Source: Bacteroidales bacterium (GTDB lineage Bacteria; Bacteroidota; Bacteroidia; Bacteroidales; UBA932). From it: a DNA stretch of 64,000 bases. Positions 15,835 through 25,129 of the stretch are shown piece after piece (position 1 is the stretch's first letter; every line of letters begins with the position of its first letter). The stretch lies in assembly GCA_017465225.1 (NCBI GenBank), contig JAFTWQ010000017.1, forward strand, positions 60,947-124,946, in the 5' to 3' direction. The notes under the pieces were generated by a model. It ran no database searches, was not told the DNA's origin, and worked only from the letters and a program-made list of their open reading frames with translations. Made by a program: the position numbers and the translations under genes.

Positions 15835-17185
15835 AAATATTATACTTCTTCAACTTCGAATACAGCGTCGGACGGCTGATGTCCAGCGACTTGGCAACCA
15901 ATGAAAGATTGCCGTCGAACCTTGTCATTGCGGCCCTTATGGTCCTTTCCTCCACCATTTCCAATGTCTCTTCCACTATGTCATCCTCTTCCGGAAGATG
16001 CGATGACTGCGGCAGCTGGATGTCCTGTGGATTGAGCGCGTCGCCTTCTGACAGGATGACCGCCTTTTCGATGCAGTTCTGCAGCTCACGGATATTGCCG
16101 CTCCATCTGTGTTCCATCAGCTTCGCGACCGCTTCTTCCGAAAGCATGGAAACGTTTCTCCTGTAACGGTCTGCATATTTCTTCAGGAACATCTCGGCTA
16201 GCGGGATGATCTCGTCGCTCCTTTCCCGCAGGGCAGGGAGGTTTATGTGCATGGTGTTGATCCTGTAGAAGAGGTCTTCACGGAATGCGCCGTCGCGTAC
16301 CATCTTCTCGAGATCCTTGTTGGTGGCGCATATCAGACGGATGTCAACCGGGATGGCCTTGGTGTCGCCCACGCGTGTGATAGTCCTGTTCTGGATGGCC
16401 CTGAGCAGCTTAGCCTGCAGATGGAGAGGGATGTTTCCGATCTCATCCAGGAAAAGCGTACCGCCGTTTGCCTGCTCGAATTTGCCGGCATGATCGGCAT
16501 GTGCATCGGTGAATGCTCCCTTGACATGGCCGAAGAGTTCGCTTTCGAACAGGGTCTCGGTCAATGCGCCTGCATCGATACATACCATCGGCTTCATGGC
16601 CCTGTCAGACATCCTGTGGATCTCTCCTGCCAGCACGTCCTTACCTGTACCGTTCTCGCCTGTGATCAGGACAGTCGCGTCTGTCGGCGCAATCTTCTCG
16701 ACGGTCTTCCTTATCGAGCTCATGGCAGCGCCCTTTCCCCAAAGCATCGGAATCGCTGATGCAGGGACGTTGTTCTCGTCATGTACGAATTCCTTGATGC
16801 GATGCTCGTATGCCGCGATGAGCGTGGTGACAAGCTTCTCGTTCTCCCATGGCTTCACGATGAAGTCGAATGCTCCTCGCTTCATTCCTTCGACCGCCAG
16901 CTGGATGTCCGCATATGCCGTGAACAGTACCACCTCCACATCCGGGCAGCGCTTCTTGATTTCCGAAAGCCAGTACAGACCCTCGTTTCCCGTGTTGATG
17001 TCGGTATGGAAATTCATGTCCAGAAGCACTACGTCCGGACGGAATTCAGCTATCCTGCTGATCAGTTCATTCGGCGACGGAATCAGCTCCACCTGCGCGA
17101 AATGAATCGGCAGAAGCAGCTTCAGCGCCGCCCTGATTCCGCTGTTGTCGTCAACGACCAGTATCTTTCCTTTGCTTTTTGTCAT
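15833..17185 (-). CDS. NtrC-family sigma-54-dependent response regulator
   Basis: 450 residues in three domains: a receiver (KILVVDDN, phospho-acceptor Asp in VVLLDMNF, Lys in FIVKPW); an AAA+ sigma-54 activation domain with Walker A GENGTGKD, the sigma-54-contact loop GAFTDA (a variant of GAFTGA) and Walker B GGTLFLDEIG; and a C-terminal Fis-type helix-turn-helix (LSLVAKSLDISRPTLYSKL). It activates sigma-54 RNA polymerase from distant sites. A tandem palindrome and a TGGCAC element upstream of the permease operon at 24.9 kb are its probable targets (see findings). It has its own -7 box at 17205-17212. Confidence 0.93.
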   Translation of the reverse strand: MTKSKGKILVVDDNSGIRAALKLLLPIHFAQVELIPSPNELISRIAEFRPDVVLLDMNFHTDINTGNEGLYWLSEIKKRCPDVEVVLFTAYADIQLAVEGMKRGAFDFIVKPWENEKLVTTLIAAYEHRIKEFVHDENNVPASAIPMLWGKGAAMSSIRKTVEKIAPTDATVLITGENGTGKDVLAGEIHRMSDRAMKPMVCIDAGALTETLFESELFGHVKGAFTDAHADHAGKFEQANGGTLFLDEIGNIPLHLQAKLLRAIQNRTITRVGDTKAIPVDIRLICATNKDLEKMVRDGAFREDLFYRINTMHINLPALRERSDEIIPLAEMFLKKYADRYRRNVSMLSEEAVAKLMEHRWSGNIRELQNCIEKAVILSEGDALNPQDIQLPQSSHLPEEDDIVEETLEMVEERTIRAAMTRFDGNLSLVAKSLDISRPTLYSKLKKYNI

Positions 17186-17204
17186 AATCCGTTGGTTGCA
17201 TCCG

Positions 17205-17212
17205 CAAATTTA
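17205..17212 (-). promoter_or_regulatory. Bacteroidetes -7 element for the regulator-kinase pair
   Basis: TAAATTTG on the minus strand, 20 bp before the regulator ATG. It suggests housekeeping transcription of the two-component pair apart from the permease operon. Confidence 0.45.
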
Positions 17213-17252
17213 TAAAATGCTTTTGATTATTCTGAATTTTTGCCGCAGGTTT

Positions 17253-18380
17253 TCAGAGAGCTTCATTTATCCGGTCGAGAAGCATTCCGGCACGAGCGCC
17301 TGTCCAGACGTCTAGGATTATTCCATCTTCAGACACCACCACGAATGTCGGGACTCCCGGAGTCTCAAACCTCCTGAACAATCCGAAGGACCCTTTCAGT
17401 TCATTGAACTCCGGCCAGATGACAGGATGTGCCTTCGATCCGACCTTCCATGAGTTTTCTCCGTCGAGGTTGAAGCCGACTATCTCTACCGGACTTTTAC
17501 CCGATCTGACGATTTCCTCCAGCTCCTTCTTGACGCCGACGCATGGCTTGCATGCGTGACTGCTGAAATAAAGCAACAGTCTTTTACCTTTGAATTCGTC
17601 CAGCAGATGTTCATTTCCATCGATGTCATATACTTTTGTTCCATATGGGAATGTATCTCCTGCTTTCAACGGTTCTCCGTCGGGATAAAGGACTGTAGAA
17701 ACCTGTTTCCCTTTCGGACTGTCCTTATGTTGCGGTGCTACCTTTTTCCATATCTGCTGCAACTCATTCAATGATGCTTTGTCTTTTGAGAATGCAGCAG
17801 ACTTTGCCGATTCAAGCATAATATCCATCCATGGCTCGCTGACCTTCCTATGACGTTTCAGCCAATCAAGACGTATAGAGTCTATCTTTGCATGATACGG
17901 CTTATTGAGCCGGAGATAGTCAAGCGACCTTCCCTCGCGACGGCACTCCAGTTCCAGAAGCTGCAGATCCTTGAAAATGTCGGCGACCTCATCAAAATAT
18001 GACTGATAGATTTTCTGGTCCTTACCAGCATTCTGTACTTCCCAGTTTCTGGTCAGGTAATCCTTACCATATATTTCAACTCCCACTCCAGGTTCTGCAT
18101 AAAAATCAAGACTCATGCTGGGAAAGATGCCGATGTGTGGAGCCAGTATATGATACTGAACACCTTTTTCAGCCGGAGCTGTAAATTCAAAGCATCCGTT
18201 CTTCAAAGTGTCTACTGCTATGGTTGCAGTCGAACCGTCAGGATTGCTCTTGAAAAGCAATATCATGTACCCGTCTTCGACATTCTCGAGCCTTCCGTTC
18301 ACAACAAAAGACCCGTCATTATCCTTGACGCTGCACCCGGCAATTACAATCGCCAGTATGATGAGCATCCAATGTTTCAT
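17253..18380 (-). CDS. TlpA-like thioredoxin-fold lipoprotein with N-terminal DUF4369-type domain
   Basis: About 375 residues. The start is taken as ATG 18380, because the ATG at 18392 would overlap the previous gene and lengthen the signal. A lipoprotein signal ends in IVIAGC. The N-terminal domain (FVVNGRLENVEDGYMILLF) is of the DUF4369 type common in Bacteroidetes disulfide reductases. The C-terminal TlpA/AhpC-type thioredoxin domain has an intact CKPC active site (SSHACKPCVGV) and the cis-Pro in ETPGVPTFVV. It would act as a periplasmic thiol-disulfide oxidoreductase. It is the last gene of the permease/thioredoxin cluster, 1 nt after the gene before it. Confidence 0.85.
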   Translation of the reverse strand: MKHWMLIILAIVIAGCSVKDNDGSFVVNGRLENVEDGYMILLFKSNPDGSTATIAVDTLKNGCFEFTAPAEKGVQYHILAPHIGIFPSMSLDFYAEPGVGVEIYGKDYLTRNWEVQNAGKDQKIYQSYFDEVADIFKDLQLLELECRREGRSLDYLRLNKPYHAKIDSIRLDWLKRHRKVSEPWMDIMLESAKSAAFSKDKASLNELQQIWKKVAPQHKDSPKGKQVSTVLYPDGEPLKAGDTFPYGTKVYDIDGNEHLLDEFKGKRLLLYFSSHACKPCVGVKKELEEIVRSGKSPVEIVGFNLDGENSWKVGSKAHPVIWPEFNELKGSFGLFRRFETPGVPTFVVVSEDGIILDVWTGARAGMLLDRINEAL

Positions 18381-18381
18381 G

Positions 18382-19932
18382 TTACTTAACATATTCTATA
18401 TTAGAATTTTCGATGTACTTGTCAATTATCTCGCGCGTTTCAGGAATCGATGGGCGGAGATGCTCTCCGAAATCCACAATCACTCCGTCCTTGTCGATCA
18501 GGATATAGAACGGAATGCCTCTGCCGGTATGGAGAATAGGATCAAGTCCAAGCCTCTGTTCATCTGTAAGATGATACGTCTTTATGTAACTAGCAAATGG
18601 ATTTGTGCCATCCGAACTGTTGTCGAGATACAAATTTACAACTCGCAGAGGTTTATTCCTATAATCCTCCGCTAGTTCATGCTGGAACGGCACTTCATAT
18701 CTTGATCCCGGACACCATGTCGCGGCTATGGTAATATAAATAACCTTGTCCTCATTCTCTGCAATGATGTCTCGGAGAAGCTTGAGACCCATATTCTCCT
18801 TTACGGAAGTCTTCTGGCCTTCGCGAGGCCTGTCAGCATGCAGGATCGCATCTGACAATGTCCTCGGATTCTGCTTATATGCCTTCTTGTGGACATATCT
18901 GTCTCTTGTGCTGAGCTTGAGCAGGGGATAGGTGACTGTCTCGTTGAACTCCTTGAAGTTCTTCTCAAAACTTTCAGTATCATTTGCCTCAAGCATCTGG
19001 CTATATAAATGCGTGACAAGCATCTGCTGCAGCATCCTGTTCTTTGTCACCTTCTTGAGGTAACGCATCAGTCCGGCATGATCCGCCATCATCAGGGACG
19101 CTTCCTCCGGATCCATATCATGAAGCAGCCAATAAATGATGTTTGAAGACAGATAAAAGAGATTGCCGGGCATACAGTCCGGGCTGAAGAGCCCGGCCGC
19201 ATCCTTTACGCGGAAAAGATCCGAGACATTCTCTCCATCCCTCTTGAAGAACAGCAGCCCCTGAATCAGATTCGAGTAATAGTCCGCTTCTATTTCCTTA
19301 CGGCATAATGCTTCAAGCTCCTTGCTCGGATGCTTCTCATGTATGAAAGCCTCAAGTCTTGACATATGGGATTCAAGTTGTTCCGTCAACCCATCCTTGA
19401 AACTCTCCGCATCATTGTATTTATTTTGCGACGGCCAGTAGTGGCTAAGGTAATACTTCAAGTGGAAGTCGTTCATCTTCACATTATTATCCGCCCCGGT
19501 TCCTGAAAAGGAGACGTTGCCAAGATCTGCAAAATCCAGTTCGACATGGATCGAATCACCAGGACATACGACAATATGGTCGGCAAACGGAGCCATGGAG
19601 ACCGTTCGAGGTGAATATGGAAGTATCGAGAATCCGAATTCGTCATCGTATATCAAGGATGTCTGTCTGGTGTCCACCCTGTCATAGAACGGAACCGTGA
19701 TGCTTATCTCCGTGGTGTTCGGATACACGTCCCGGTTTGCGATATGTCCGGTAATGACCGCAGCCTTTGAATAGTACTCCTCGTCACCTTCAATGTTTTC
19801 AGCCCCGAAGATAAGACTCTCGTCATCAATCCTACCCTCCATCCTGTCATGTGTGCATGACGTCAGGACGAATGCAGCCATGACCGTGGTGTAGAGACTT
19901 TTTCTTGCAATGAATCGTATGTAGCTTTTCAT
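18382..19932 (-). CDS. Thioredoxin-fold lipoprotein with degenerate CxxS active site and permease-derived leader
   Basis: 516 residues. The lipoprotein signal is MKSYIRFIARKSLYTTVMAAFVLTSC split by a lipobox at LTSC. Its first ten residues equal those of the permease encoded just upstream (20073-22430), because about 220 bp covering this start are duplicated. The middle is a large helical domain of unknown role, and the C-terminal domain is thioredoxin-like. The active-site motif reads TWCPGSRYE: the first Cys is kept and the second is Ser, so it may trap mixed disulfides instead of cycling. It sits between a permease and an intact TlpA-like gene. Confidence 0.82.
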   Translation of the reverse strand: MKSYIRFIARKSLYTTVMAAFVLTSCTHDRMEGRIDDESLIFGAENIEGDEEYYSKAAVITGHIANRDVYPNTTEISITVPFYDRVDTRQTSLIYDDEFGFSILPYSPRTVSMAPFADHIVVCPGDSIHVELDFADLGNVSFSGTGADNNVKMNDFHLKYYLSHYWPSQNKYNDAESFKDGLTEQLESHMSRLEAFIHEKHPSKELEALCRKEIEADYYSNLIQGLLFFKRDGENVSDLFRVKDAAGLFSPDCMPGNLFYLSSNIIYWLLHDMDPEEASLMMADHAGLMRYLKKVTKNRMLQQMLVTHLYSQMLEANDTESFEKNFKEFNETVTYPLLKLSTRDRYVHKKAYKQNPRTLSDAILHADRPREGQKTSVKENMGLKLLRDIIAENEDKVIYITIAATWCPGSRYEVPFQHELAEDYRNKPLRVVNLYLDNSSDGTNPFASYIKTYHLTDEQRLGLDPILHTGRGIPFYILIDKDGVIVDFGEHLRPSIPETREIIDKYIENSNIEYVK

Positions 19933-20109
19933 GTTCGTGTTTTTTATTATTTATGTTTTTTCTTGTCATTCTGAGCGTCAGCGAAGAATCTTTACATGAT
20001 TCTTTTGGCCAAAGATCCTTCACTTCGTTCAGGATGACATTCCGGTACGTCATGCCCGGCACCGACCGGGCATCATTCCTTCTTCAAGGCCTCGGCAGGA
20101 TTGGTGCGC
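19886..20109. repeat. ~223-bp duplicated block, copy A
   Basis: Near-identical to 22384-22606. It covers the last codons of a permease (RTNPAEALKKE), the whole intergenic HPERSEGS/NVILNEVKDL palindrome (19964-20039) and the first codons of the next gene (MKSYIRFIAR). Only a few substitutions separate the copies. Confidence 0.9.
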
Positions 20110-22430
20110 ATGAGGTTGAAGGCCTGAATCATTACTGCAGCGACGACAATCAAAAGCACAAGAGCTACAGCGGAAATGTATATGAGAGGGGAGTTGTCGA
20201 TCTTGACAATGTAATTCTTCAGCCAATGTTCGGCGTAGACATATGCTGCCGGAGCAGCAACGATTGCGGCAACGAGGACCGGAGCGGTAAATCCCCAGAC
20301 AGTATTCCAGAAGATTTCCTTACGTGAGATTCCGAATACCTTTCTGATGGCAGAAGTACGTGCGTTGATCTTTGCATAGTAGCTGCTCAAGGCCGTGATC
20401 GCCATGATTGTAATGATTATGGAGACAATTGTGAAAAGGATGAGAAGTCTTTTGAGATTAAGCTCTTCCTTATAGGCCTCTTCAAGAACGCCAGTCGCTG
20501 ACTTTATGCCAATATGCAGATCGCCATAGCCCTTCTCTTCATAGAACTCCCTTATCTTCCCGATGCCTTCTCTTTCATTGACATTCACCTTCGCAATGAC
20601 GCCTTCCGGAGTGTCGTATTGTATCAGCTCATCAGGAATCACGTATATGGATGTAAGTCCTCCTTCCGGTTTTCTTTTCAATGTTCCAAGCTTGAAGTCG
20701 GACGCAGTGCCGCTCATATGCTGGTATGTGGGATGAAGTGCTCTGCCCTGGGAGTACAATGTATTGTCATTCAACAGGAATGAATAATCCTTATATGAGC
20801 TTTCGCATAAGTACAGATAACCTAAATATGCGTTACCGGCAATCCTTCTGTCTATGTCATATCTTTTGATGCCAAGTATGTCGAAGGCCGTGCTGTCGCC
20901 TTTCAGATAGAAATTATGGTATGAGTTTTCGTTGGCTTCATCGTTGAAGTATCCCTGCCACCAGCCTTCAGAAGGTAGTGCAGACAAATGTCCGGCCTTG
21001 TCGATAAAGGATTCGGAACGAAGTTCATCTATGAAGCGGTTGCTCTGCTCGGAATGAAAATCGATATATATGATGCCGTCTGTCTCATATCCTCTTGGCT
21101 CATTCAGCATTGAATTCGTCTGAAGGACTATGACCAGGCAGGACGCTACGGCAAAAATGCTCAACAGGCCTTCGAAGCAGATGAATCCCTTGCTTAAGTA
21201 CATCTTGTCGATGAACCGCTCTTCTCCTTTTATAACAACGATCGGATTATGGCGTACTGCTGCAACAGATGGCAGCAGGCTGGCAATAACCGCCATCAGG
21301 CCTATGATGAGCGCCAGGAGCAGATATTCGCCTGCATGCCACATAGGGTCAATCTGAACGCCAAGTATACTGCCTACCTGTGTCTTCAATGCGATTGCGA
21401 TGAGAATGGCGAATATTGCAGATACGGTCAGAAGCAGCAGCGCCTCAAGGATACATCTGGTTATTACCCTCGACTTGTCGGTACCGAGCAGTCTTCTGGT
21501 CGCTATTTCCTTCATCCGGAAGCGTGAAAAGGCGATTGTAAGTGCAATGTAGTTGAAAAGGGAGGCGAGTACAATGAACAGGCACATTACCCAATATGTG
21601 TTCAAGGTATCCTTATCCTTTATGTTGTCGAAGACATATGCAAAATATTCATCACTCTGATTCCTGATCTCGTCGAATTGCAAGATGGCTTTCTTCCTTA
21701 TTGAGCCTGCATCACGATTCTTATTATAGACATGGTTCAGTCCAGATTCTACATCCGCCACAGATGCATTCTTCTCAAGTCTTATGAAATCAATCGATGC
21801 GCTGTAGGCGCCATCGCCCATTGCCTTGTACTCACTGTCACGATAGACTTCGAGATTGATGATAATGTCCGGCTGCTTGATTACGCTCTTTGGAAATTCC
21901 TTGAAGACACCGCTGACTGTAAGGTCATTGTCAAAGAAATCAGCCGAGAAGAGCTTTAATGACTGCCCGATAGGGTTCTTTTCAGGAAAGAGCCTGTTTG
22001 CGAGGGCTTCAGAAATGACGATACTGCTATTTGATGCAAGTACATCTTCCGGATTTCCTTCAAGCAGGGGAAAGGAAAAGAATTCAAAGAAGTTCCTGTC
22101 TGATGCCATCAGCGATACAGCATTGTCCTGATCATCCTTGATAATATGGGCGATATCACTCCATATCCTTTCCGGACGCAAAAGAATGCAACATCTTTCC
22201 TCGATAGTCGGGATGTCGCTGTAGATATCGGTCTTGTTGAAGCTATAAGGTTTGTTGTCCTCCAGACACAGGTAAACATTGTCGGTATTCTTCAAGACCT
22301 TGTTGACGCTCATGTCGTCGACAATATAACTGCTCAAAAGAATCACGAACGCCAGCGCGACGCTCAATCCCACAACTTCAATTGTGGTGTACAGCTTGTT
22401 TCTTGCAATGAATCGTATGTAGCTTTTCAT
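20073..22430 (-). CDS. FtsX/MacB-type ABC transporter permease (copy 2)
   Basis: 785 residues. The first membrane helix (VALAFVILLSSYIV) is followed by a periplasmic MacB-type domain with the typical VISEALANRLFPEKNPIGQSL block. Three FtsX helices come next (around YWVMCLFIVLASLFNYIAL), then a second periplasmic domain and a C-terminal FtsX core ending RTNPAEALKKE. This is the Bacteroidetes two-FtsX type that works with a MacB-like ATPase in export or envelope stress. No ATPase gene is present in this window. It is paralogous to the next permease upstream and shares its 3' and 5' junction sequence. Confidence 0.9.
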   Translation of the reverse strand: MKSYIRFIARNKLYTTIEVVGLSVALAFVILLSSYIVDDMSVNKVLKNTDNVYLCLEDNKPYSFNKTDIYSDIPTIEERCCILLRPERIWSDIAHIIKDDQDNAVSLMASDRNFFEFFSFPLLEGNPEDVLASNSSIVISEALANRLFPEKNPIGQSLKLFSADFFDNDLTVSGVFKEFPKSVIKQPDIIINLEVYRDSEYKAMGDGAYSASIDFIRLEKNASVADVESGLNHVYNKNRDAGSIRKKAILQFDEIRNQSDEYFAYVFDNIKDKDTLNTYWVMCLFIVLASLFNYIALTIAFSRFRMKEIATRRLLGTDKSRVITRCILEALLLLTVSAIFAILIAIALKTQVGSILGVQIDPMWHAGEYLLLALIIGLMAVIASLLPSVAAVRHNPIVVIKGEERFIDKMYLSKGFICFEGLLSIFAVASCLVIVLQTNSMLNEPRGYETDGIIYIDFHSEQSNRFIDELRSESFIDKAGHLSALPSEGWWQGYFNDEANENSYHNFYLKGDSTAFDILGIKRYDIDRRIAGNAYLGYLYLCESSYKDYSFLLNDNTLYSQGRALHPTYQHMSGTASDFKLGTLKRKPEGGLTSIYVIPDELIQYDTPEGVIAKVNVNEREGIGKIREFYEEKGYGDLHIGIKSATGVLEEAYKEELNLKRLLILFTIVSIIITIMAITALSSYYAKINARTSAIRKVFGISRKEIFWNTVWGFTAPVLVAAIVAAPAAYVYAEHWLKNYIVKIDNSPLIYISAVALVLLIVVAAVMIQAFNLMRTNPAEALKKE

Positions 22431-22606
22431 GTTTGTGTTTTTTATTATTTATGTTTTTTCTTGTCATTCTGAGCGTCAGCGAAGAATCTTTACATGATTC
22501 TTTTGGCCAAAGATCCTTCACTTCGTTCAGGATGACATTCCGGTACGTCATGCCCGGCACCGACCACGCATCATTCCTTCTTCAAGGCCTCGGCAGGATT
22601 GGTGCG
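22384..22606. repeat. ~223-bp duplicated block, copy B
   Basis: Partner of 19886-20109. It spans the 3' end of the first permease gene, the palindromic HPERSEGS/NVILNEVKDL repeat (22462-22537) and the 5' end of the second permease gene. Confidence 0.9.
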
Positions 22607-24886
22607 GGCGGCGCGAAGGGTCTGCCAGAGTACTGAAGCAAGGGAAATTGCGAAGACTGTAAGGGAGGCAAAGACGTATATCCATGGCTTCGGAGGCATA
22701 CGGTACGTGAATGTCTCCAGATATTGTCCGGTAATCCACACGGCCACCGGAACAGCAACGGCAGTCGCAATCAGGCAGTACACCATATACTCGAAGATAT
22801 TACGCATGCTTTCGCTACGGACAGTGCCTCCGAAGACCTTGCGTATGCCGATCTCCTTTTCCCTTTCGGTCGCATAATATGTGCTCATGGCCATCTGTCC
22901 CATTGCTGCAAGCATTATCGCTATTGCCATCAGAATATTGACCAGGCTCAACTGATTGCTGATATGTGCGTATTCACTGTCGATCAAATCCTTTATGTAA
23001 CCGGACCTCACGAGTGTACCGGAACCATACTTATCTGTGACCGCTGCTGCACTAAGGTCAAACAGTTCCTTTTTATTCGCTTCTGTGACCTGACTCATCT
23101 TCACGACATAATATCCTGTCACGCGCATGTTGTCTTCAGGGAAGACATATAAGATGGTACATTCGTCCGTAATCATATTTATTGCTGTCCTGACAGGAAA
23201 ATCCTTGATGATACCGGCCAACTGGACATTTGGTTCTATATAACCCAGCTCTTTAGGAAGAACAGGGTTCTCCATATCCAGTTCCAATCGTTTGAATGTA
23301 CTTTCTGTCAGCCACATGCCGAAGCGTCCCGGTTGGCCGAAATCATGAACCACCTGATAATCAAATAGACGGAAAGCAGTCGTATCTGAATACATGACGC
23401 TGAAACCGACCTCATTTTCCGGGTCTCCGTTGATGTTAAGGGCCCAGTTCATTGCATTGCCACATGGCCTGCCGAATGAACGGCCGAACTTTGTTACATA
23501 GGGGAGTGATTTCAGTTTCTGTTCGAATCCGACATCATAATGATAGTTGCTGCAGCAATACAGACTATCTACGTTTGCATTCAGCGGCATCGCTTTCATA
23601 TGTCTGATCTGTAAAGTCATCGTCAGAGAAACAGCGATGATTATGACAGCAATGACATTCTGTATTATGATGAAAAACTTGGCGAATGTCTTTTTGCTGT
23701 AGTATCTGAAAGTACCTTTAGTGACATCAAGTGGCGTGAATCTGACAGACACAATCGATGGAACGATACTGCAGGAGAGTCCTATAAGAAGAGTGATGCC
23801 GGCATACAGAAGAATGTAGCCGGGTTTCATGCTGATTTCAATCGGGATATCGGATTCAATCAGATCATTGATCTTTGGAACCAATGCACATGCTATCGCG
23901 ATAGCAATGACCATGCATGTCGCTACGAACGCAAGCGACTCTACGACACTTCTGGTGATTACTCCGGTCCTGTTGTCACCATGGAGCATTCTTGTTGCCA
24001 TCTCCCTGCTTCTTCTGCCGGAAAGCGCTGAACTCAGGTTGATGTAATTGAATATGGATGAAACCAGAAGGAATATGACTATTATTCCGAATGCCTTCAT
24101 GATCTGCGGATCGCCACTCCTGATTCCGACGCCACCCCGGTTGGACTCTGCCATATAGAGTTCATCAAGCCTTGTCATCTGATATTTCCACCTGTCATCA
24201 GAACGGGTGGCATTATCTGCTGAAATTCTATTTATCAGTCCGATAACTTCATCTTCATCAGCCCCGTTCCTTAACTTTATGAAAGTATATGTATTTCCAA
24301 TGTGGTTGAGATAAGGGTATTCAGCTGCATCGGGGTAATTATCGCAGATCAGAATGTCGCGTTCATGAAAAATAGAATCCTTGAAGTCTTCATAGACTGC
24401 ACCTACAGTACATTGCTGTCCGTCAAAATATAGGGTCTTTCCGATTATATCTTCTCCACCCAGTCGAGTTGCAAGGCTTTTACTGATGGCGACTGAACCG
24501 GCAACTTGAACTCCTTCCTTTCCTCCTGCTATGAATCTGCATGGGAAGAAATCAAAGAAATCAGGCATGATTCTGAACGCCTCCATAACGCCGATCTGCT
24601 CTGTCTCAGTCGCAAGAGTCCGGCTATAGTTGACTATTCTTGTTGATCCTTCAACATCAGGTATCTGCTCTTTTGCCATGAATCCAATTGCTGGTCTGGA
24701 AAAAATCGATCCCCCATATCCCAAGATGTATACGCGTTCAAAATACGGATACTGCCTTCCGACTCTGTACTGCTGCCACACAAAACAGCTCATTATGATC
24801 ACGAATGCCAGCGACACACTCAATCCTGCTGCCATGATCACAGCATATAACTTGTTTCTTCCCAGAAATCTTAAATAGCTTCTCAT
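22571..24886 (-). CDS. FtsX/MacB-type ABC transporter permease (copy 1, first gene of the operon)
   Basis: 771 residues from ATG 24886 (MRSYLRFLGRNKLYAVIMAAG), which aligns with the start of the second permease. The ATG at 24928 overlaps the predicted sigma-54 -12 region and is rejected. The architecture is the same: one N-terminal helix, a MacB-type periplasmic domain (VAISKSLATRLGGEDIIGKTL), three FtsX helices, a second periplasmic domain, and three more helices ending RTNPAEALKKE. Its expression is probably controlled by the NtrC-type regulator through the tandem palindrome about 110-150 bp upstream. Confidence 0.9.
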   Translation of the reverse strand: MRSYLRFLGRNKLYAVIMAAGLSVSLAFVIIMSCFVWQQYRVGRQYPYFERVYILGYGGSIFSRPAIGFMAKEQIPDVEGSTRIVNYSRTLATETEQIGVMEAFRIMPDFFDFFPCRFIAGGKEGVQVAGSVAISKSLATRLGGEDIIGKTLYFDGQQCTVGAVYEDFKDSIFHERDILICDNYPDAAEYPYLNHIGNTYTFIKLRNGADEDEVIGLINRISADNATRSDDRWKYQMTRLDELYMAESNRGGVGIRSGDPQIMKAFGIIVIFLLVSSIFNYINLSSALSGRRSREMATRMLHGDNRTGVITRSVVESLAFVATCMVIAIAIACALVPKINDLIESDIPIEISMKPGYILLYAGITLLIGLSCSIVPSIVSVRFTPLDVTKGTFRYYSKKTFAKFFIIIQNVIAVIIIAVSLTMTLQIRHMKAMPLNANVDSLYCCSNYHYDVGFEQKLKSLPYVTKFGRSFGRPCGNAMNWALNINGDPENEVGFSVMYSDTTAFRLFDYQVVHDFGQPGRFGMWLTESTFKRLELDMENPVLPKELGYIEPNVQLAGIIKDFPVRTAINMITDECTILYVFPEDNMRVTGYYVVKMSQVTEANKKELFDLSAAAVTDKYGSGTLVRSGYIKDLIDSEYAHISNQLSLVNILMAIAIMLAAMGQMAMSTYYATEREKEIGIRKVFGGTVRSESMRNIFEYMVYCLIATAVAVPVAVWITGQYLETFTYRMPPKPWIYVFASLTVFAISLASVLWQTLRAARTNPAEALKKE

Positions 24887-24928
24887 AAATATTCCAGATA
24901 GTTTCAGTATAGAATTGCAGTTAATCAT

Positions 24929-24943
24929 ACATACTCTGTGCCA
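24929..24943 (-). promoter_or_regulatory. Candidate sigma-54 -24/-12 promoter (weak -12)
   Basis: On the minus strand, TGGCAC (24943-24938) is followed by 5 nt and ATGT (24932-24929). The -24 half is consensus; the -12 half has ATGT instead of TTGC, with the correct GG-N10-G spacing. It lies 43 bp before the permease ATG at 24886. Confidence 0.45.
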
Positions 24944-24997
24944 GACTTCTTAAAATCTTGATATTGAATTATATGCGAAAAGTGGCATGATGCGAAA

Positions 24998-25037
24998 GTG
25001 TAAAGTTTCTTTACACCTGCTGTAAAGAAACTTTACA
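24998..25037. promoter_or_regulatory. Tandem palindromic operator (probable NtrC-type enhancer)
   Basis: Two palindromes with the same half-sites: GTGTAAAG-TTT-CTTTACAC (24998-25016) and TGTAAAG-AAA-CTTTACA (25021-25037). Their centres are 22 bp apart, two helical turns. They lie 64-86 bp upstream of the candidate -24 element and in the divergent region shared with the symporter gene. Confidence 0.8.
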
Positions 25038-25100
25038 CTATAAGGTATATGTCGTAGTCTGATATTCTATTGCGGAATCTTATATGTCCTGAATATTTTC

Positions 25101-25108
25101 TATATTTG
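25101..25108 (+). promoter_or_regulatory. Bacteroidetes -7 promoter element
   Basis: TATATTTG, 21 bp before ATG 25130. It argues against the upstream start at 25070. Confidence 0.6.
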
Positions 25109-25129
25109 TTGATGACCAATAAAACTTAT

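Noticed and set aside
19847-20062. 71-codon minus-strand ORF (and the like at 22378-22560) reading NVILNEVKDLWPKESC
   Set aside because: It is translated from the dispersed palindromic repeat and overlaps real gene starts; this peptide is a known artefact of the repeat family.
24887-24928. Longer start (ATG 24928) for the first permease
   Set aside because: The extra residues do not align with the paralogue's start, and the codon overlaps the predicted -12 element.
25070-25129. Upstream TTG start for the GPH symporter
   Set aside because: A TATATTTG promoter box lies inside that extension; the family start matches MENGCYKLSW at 25130.
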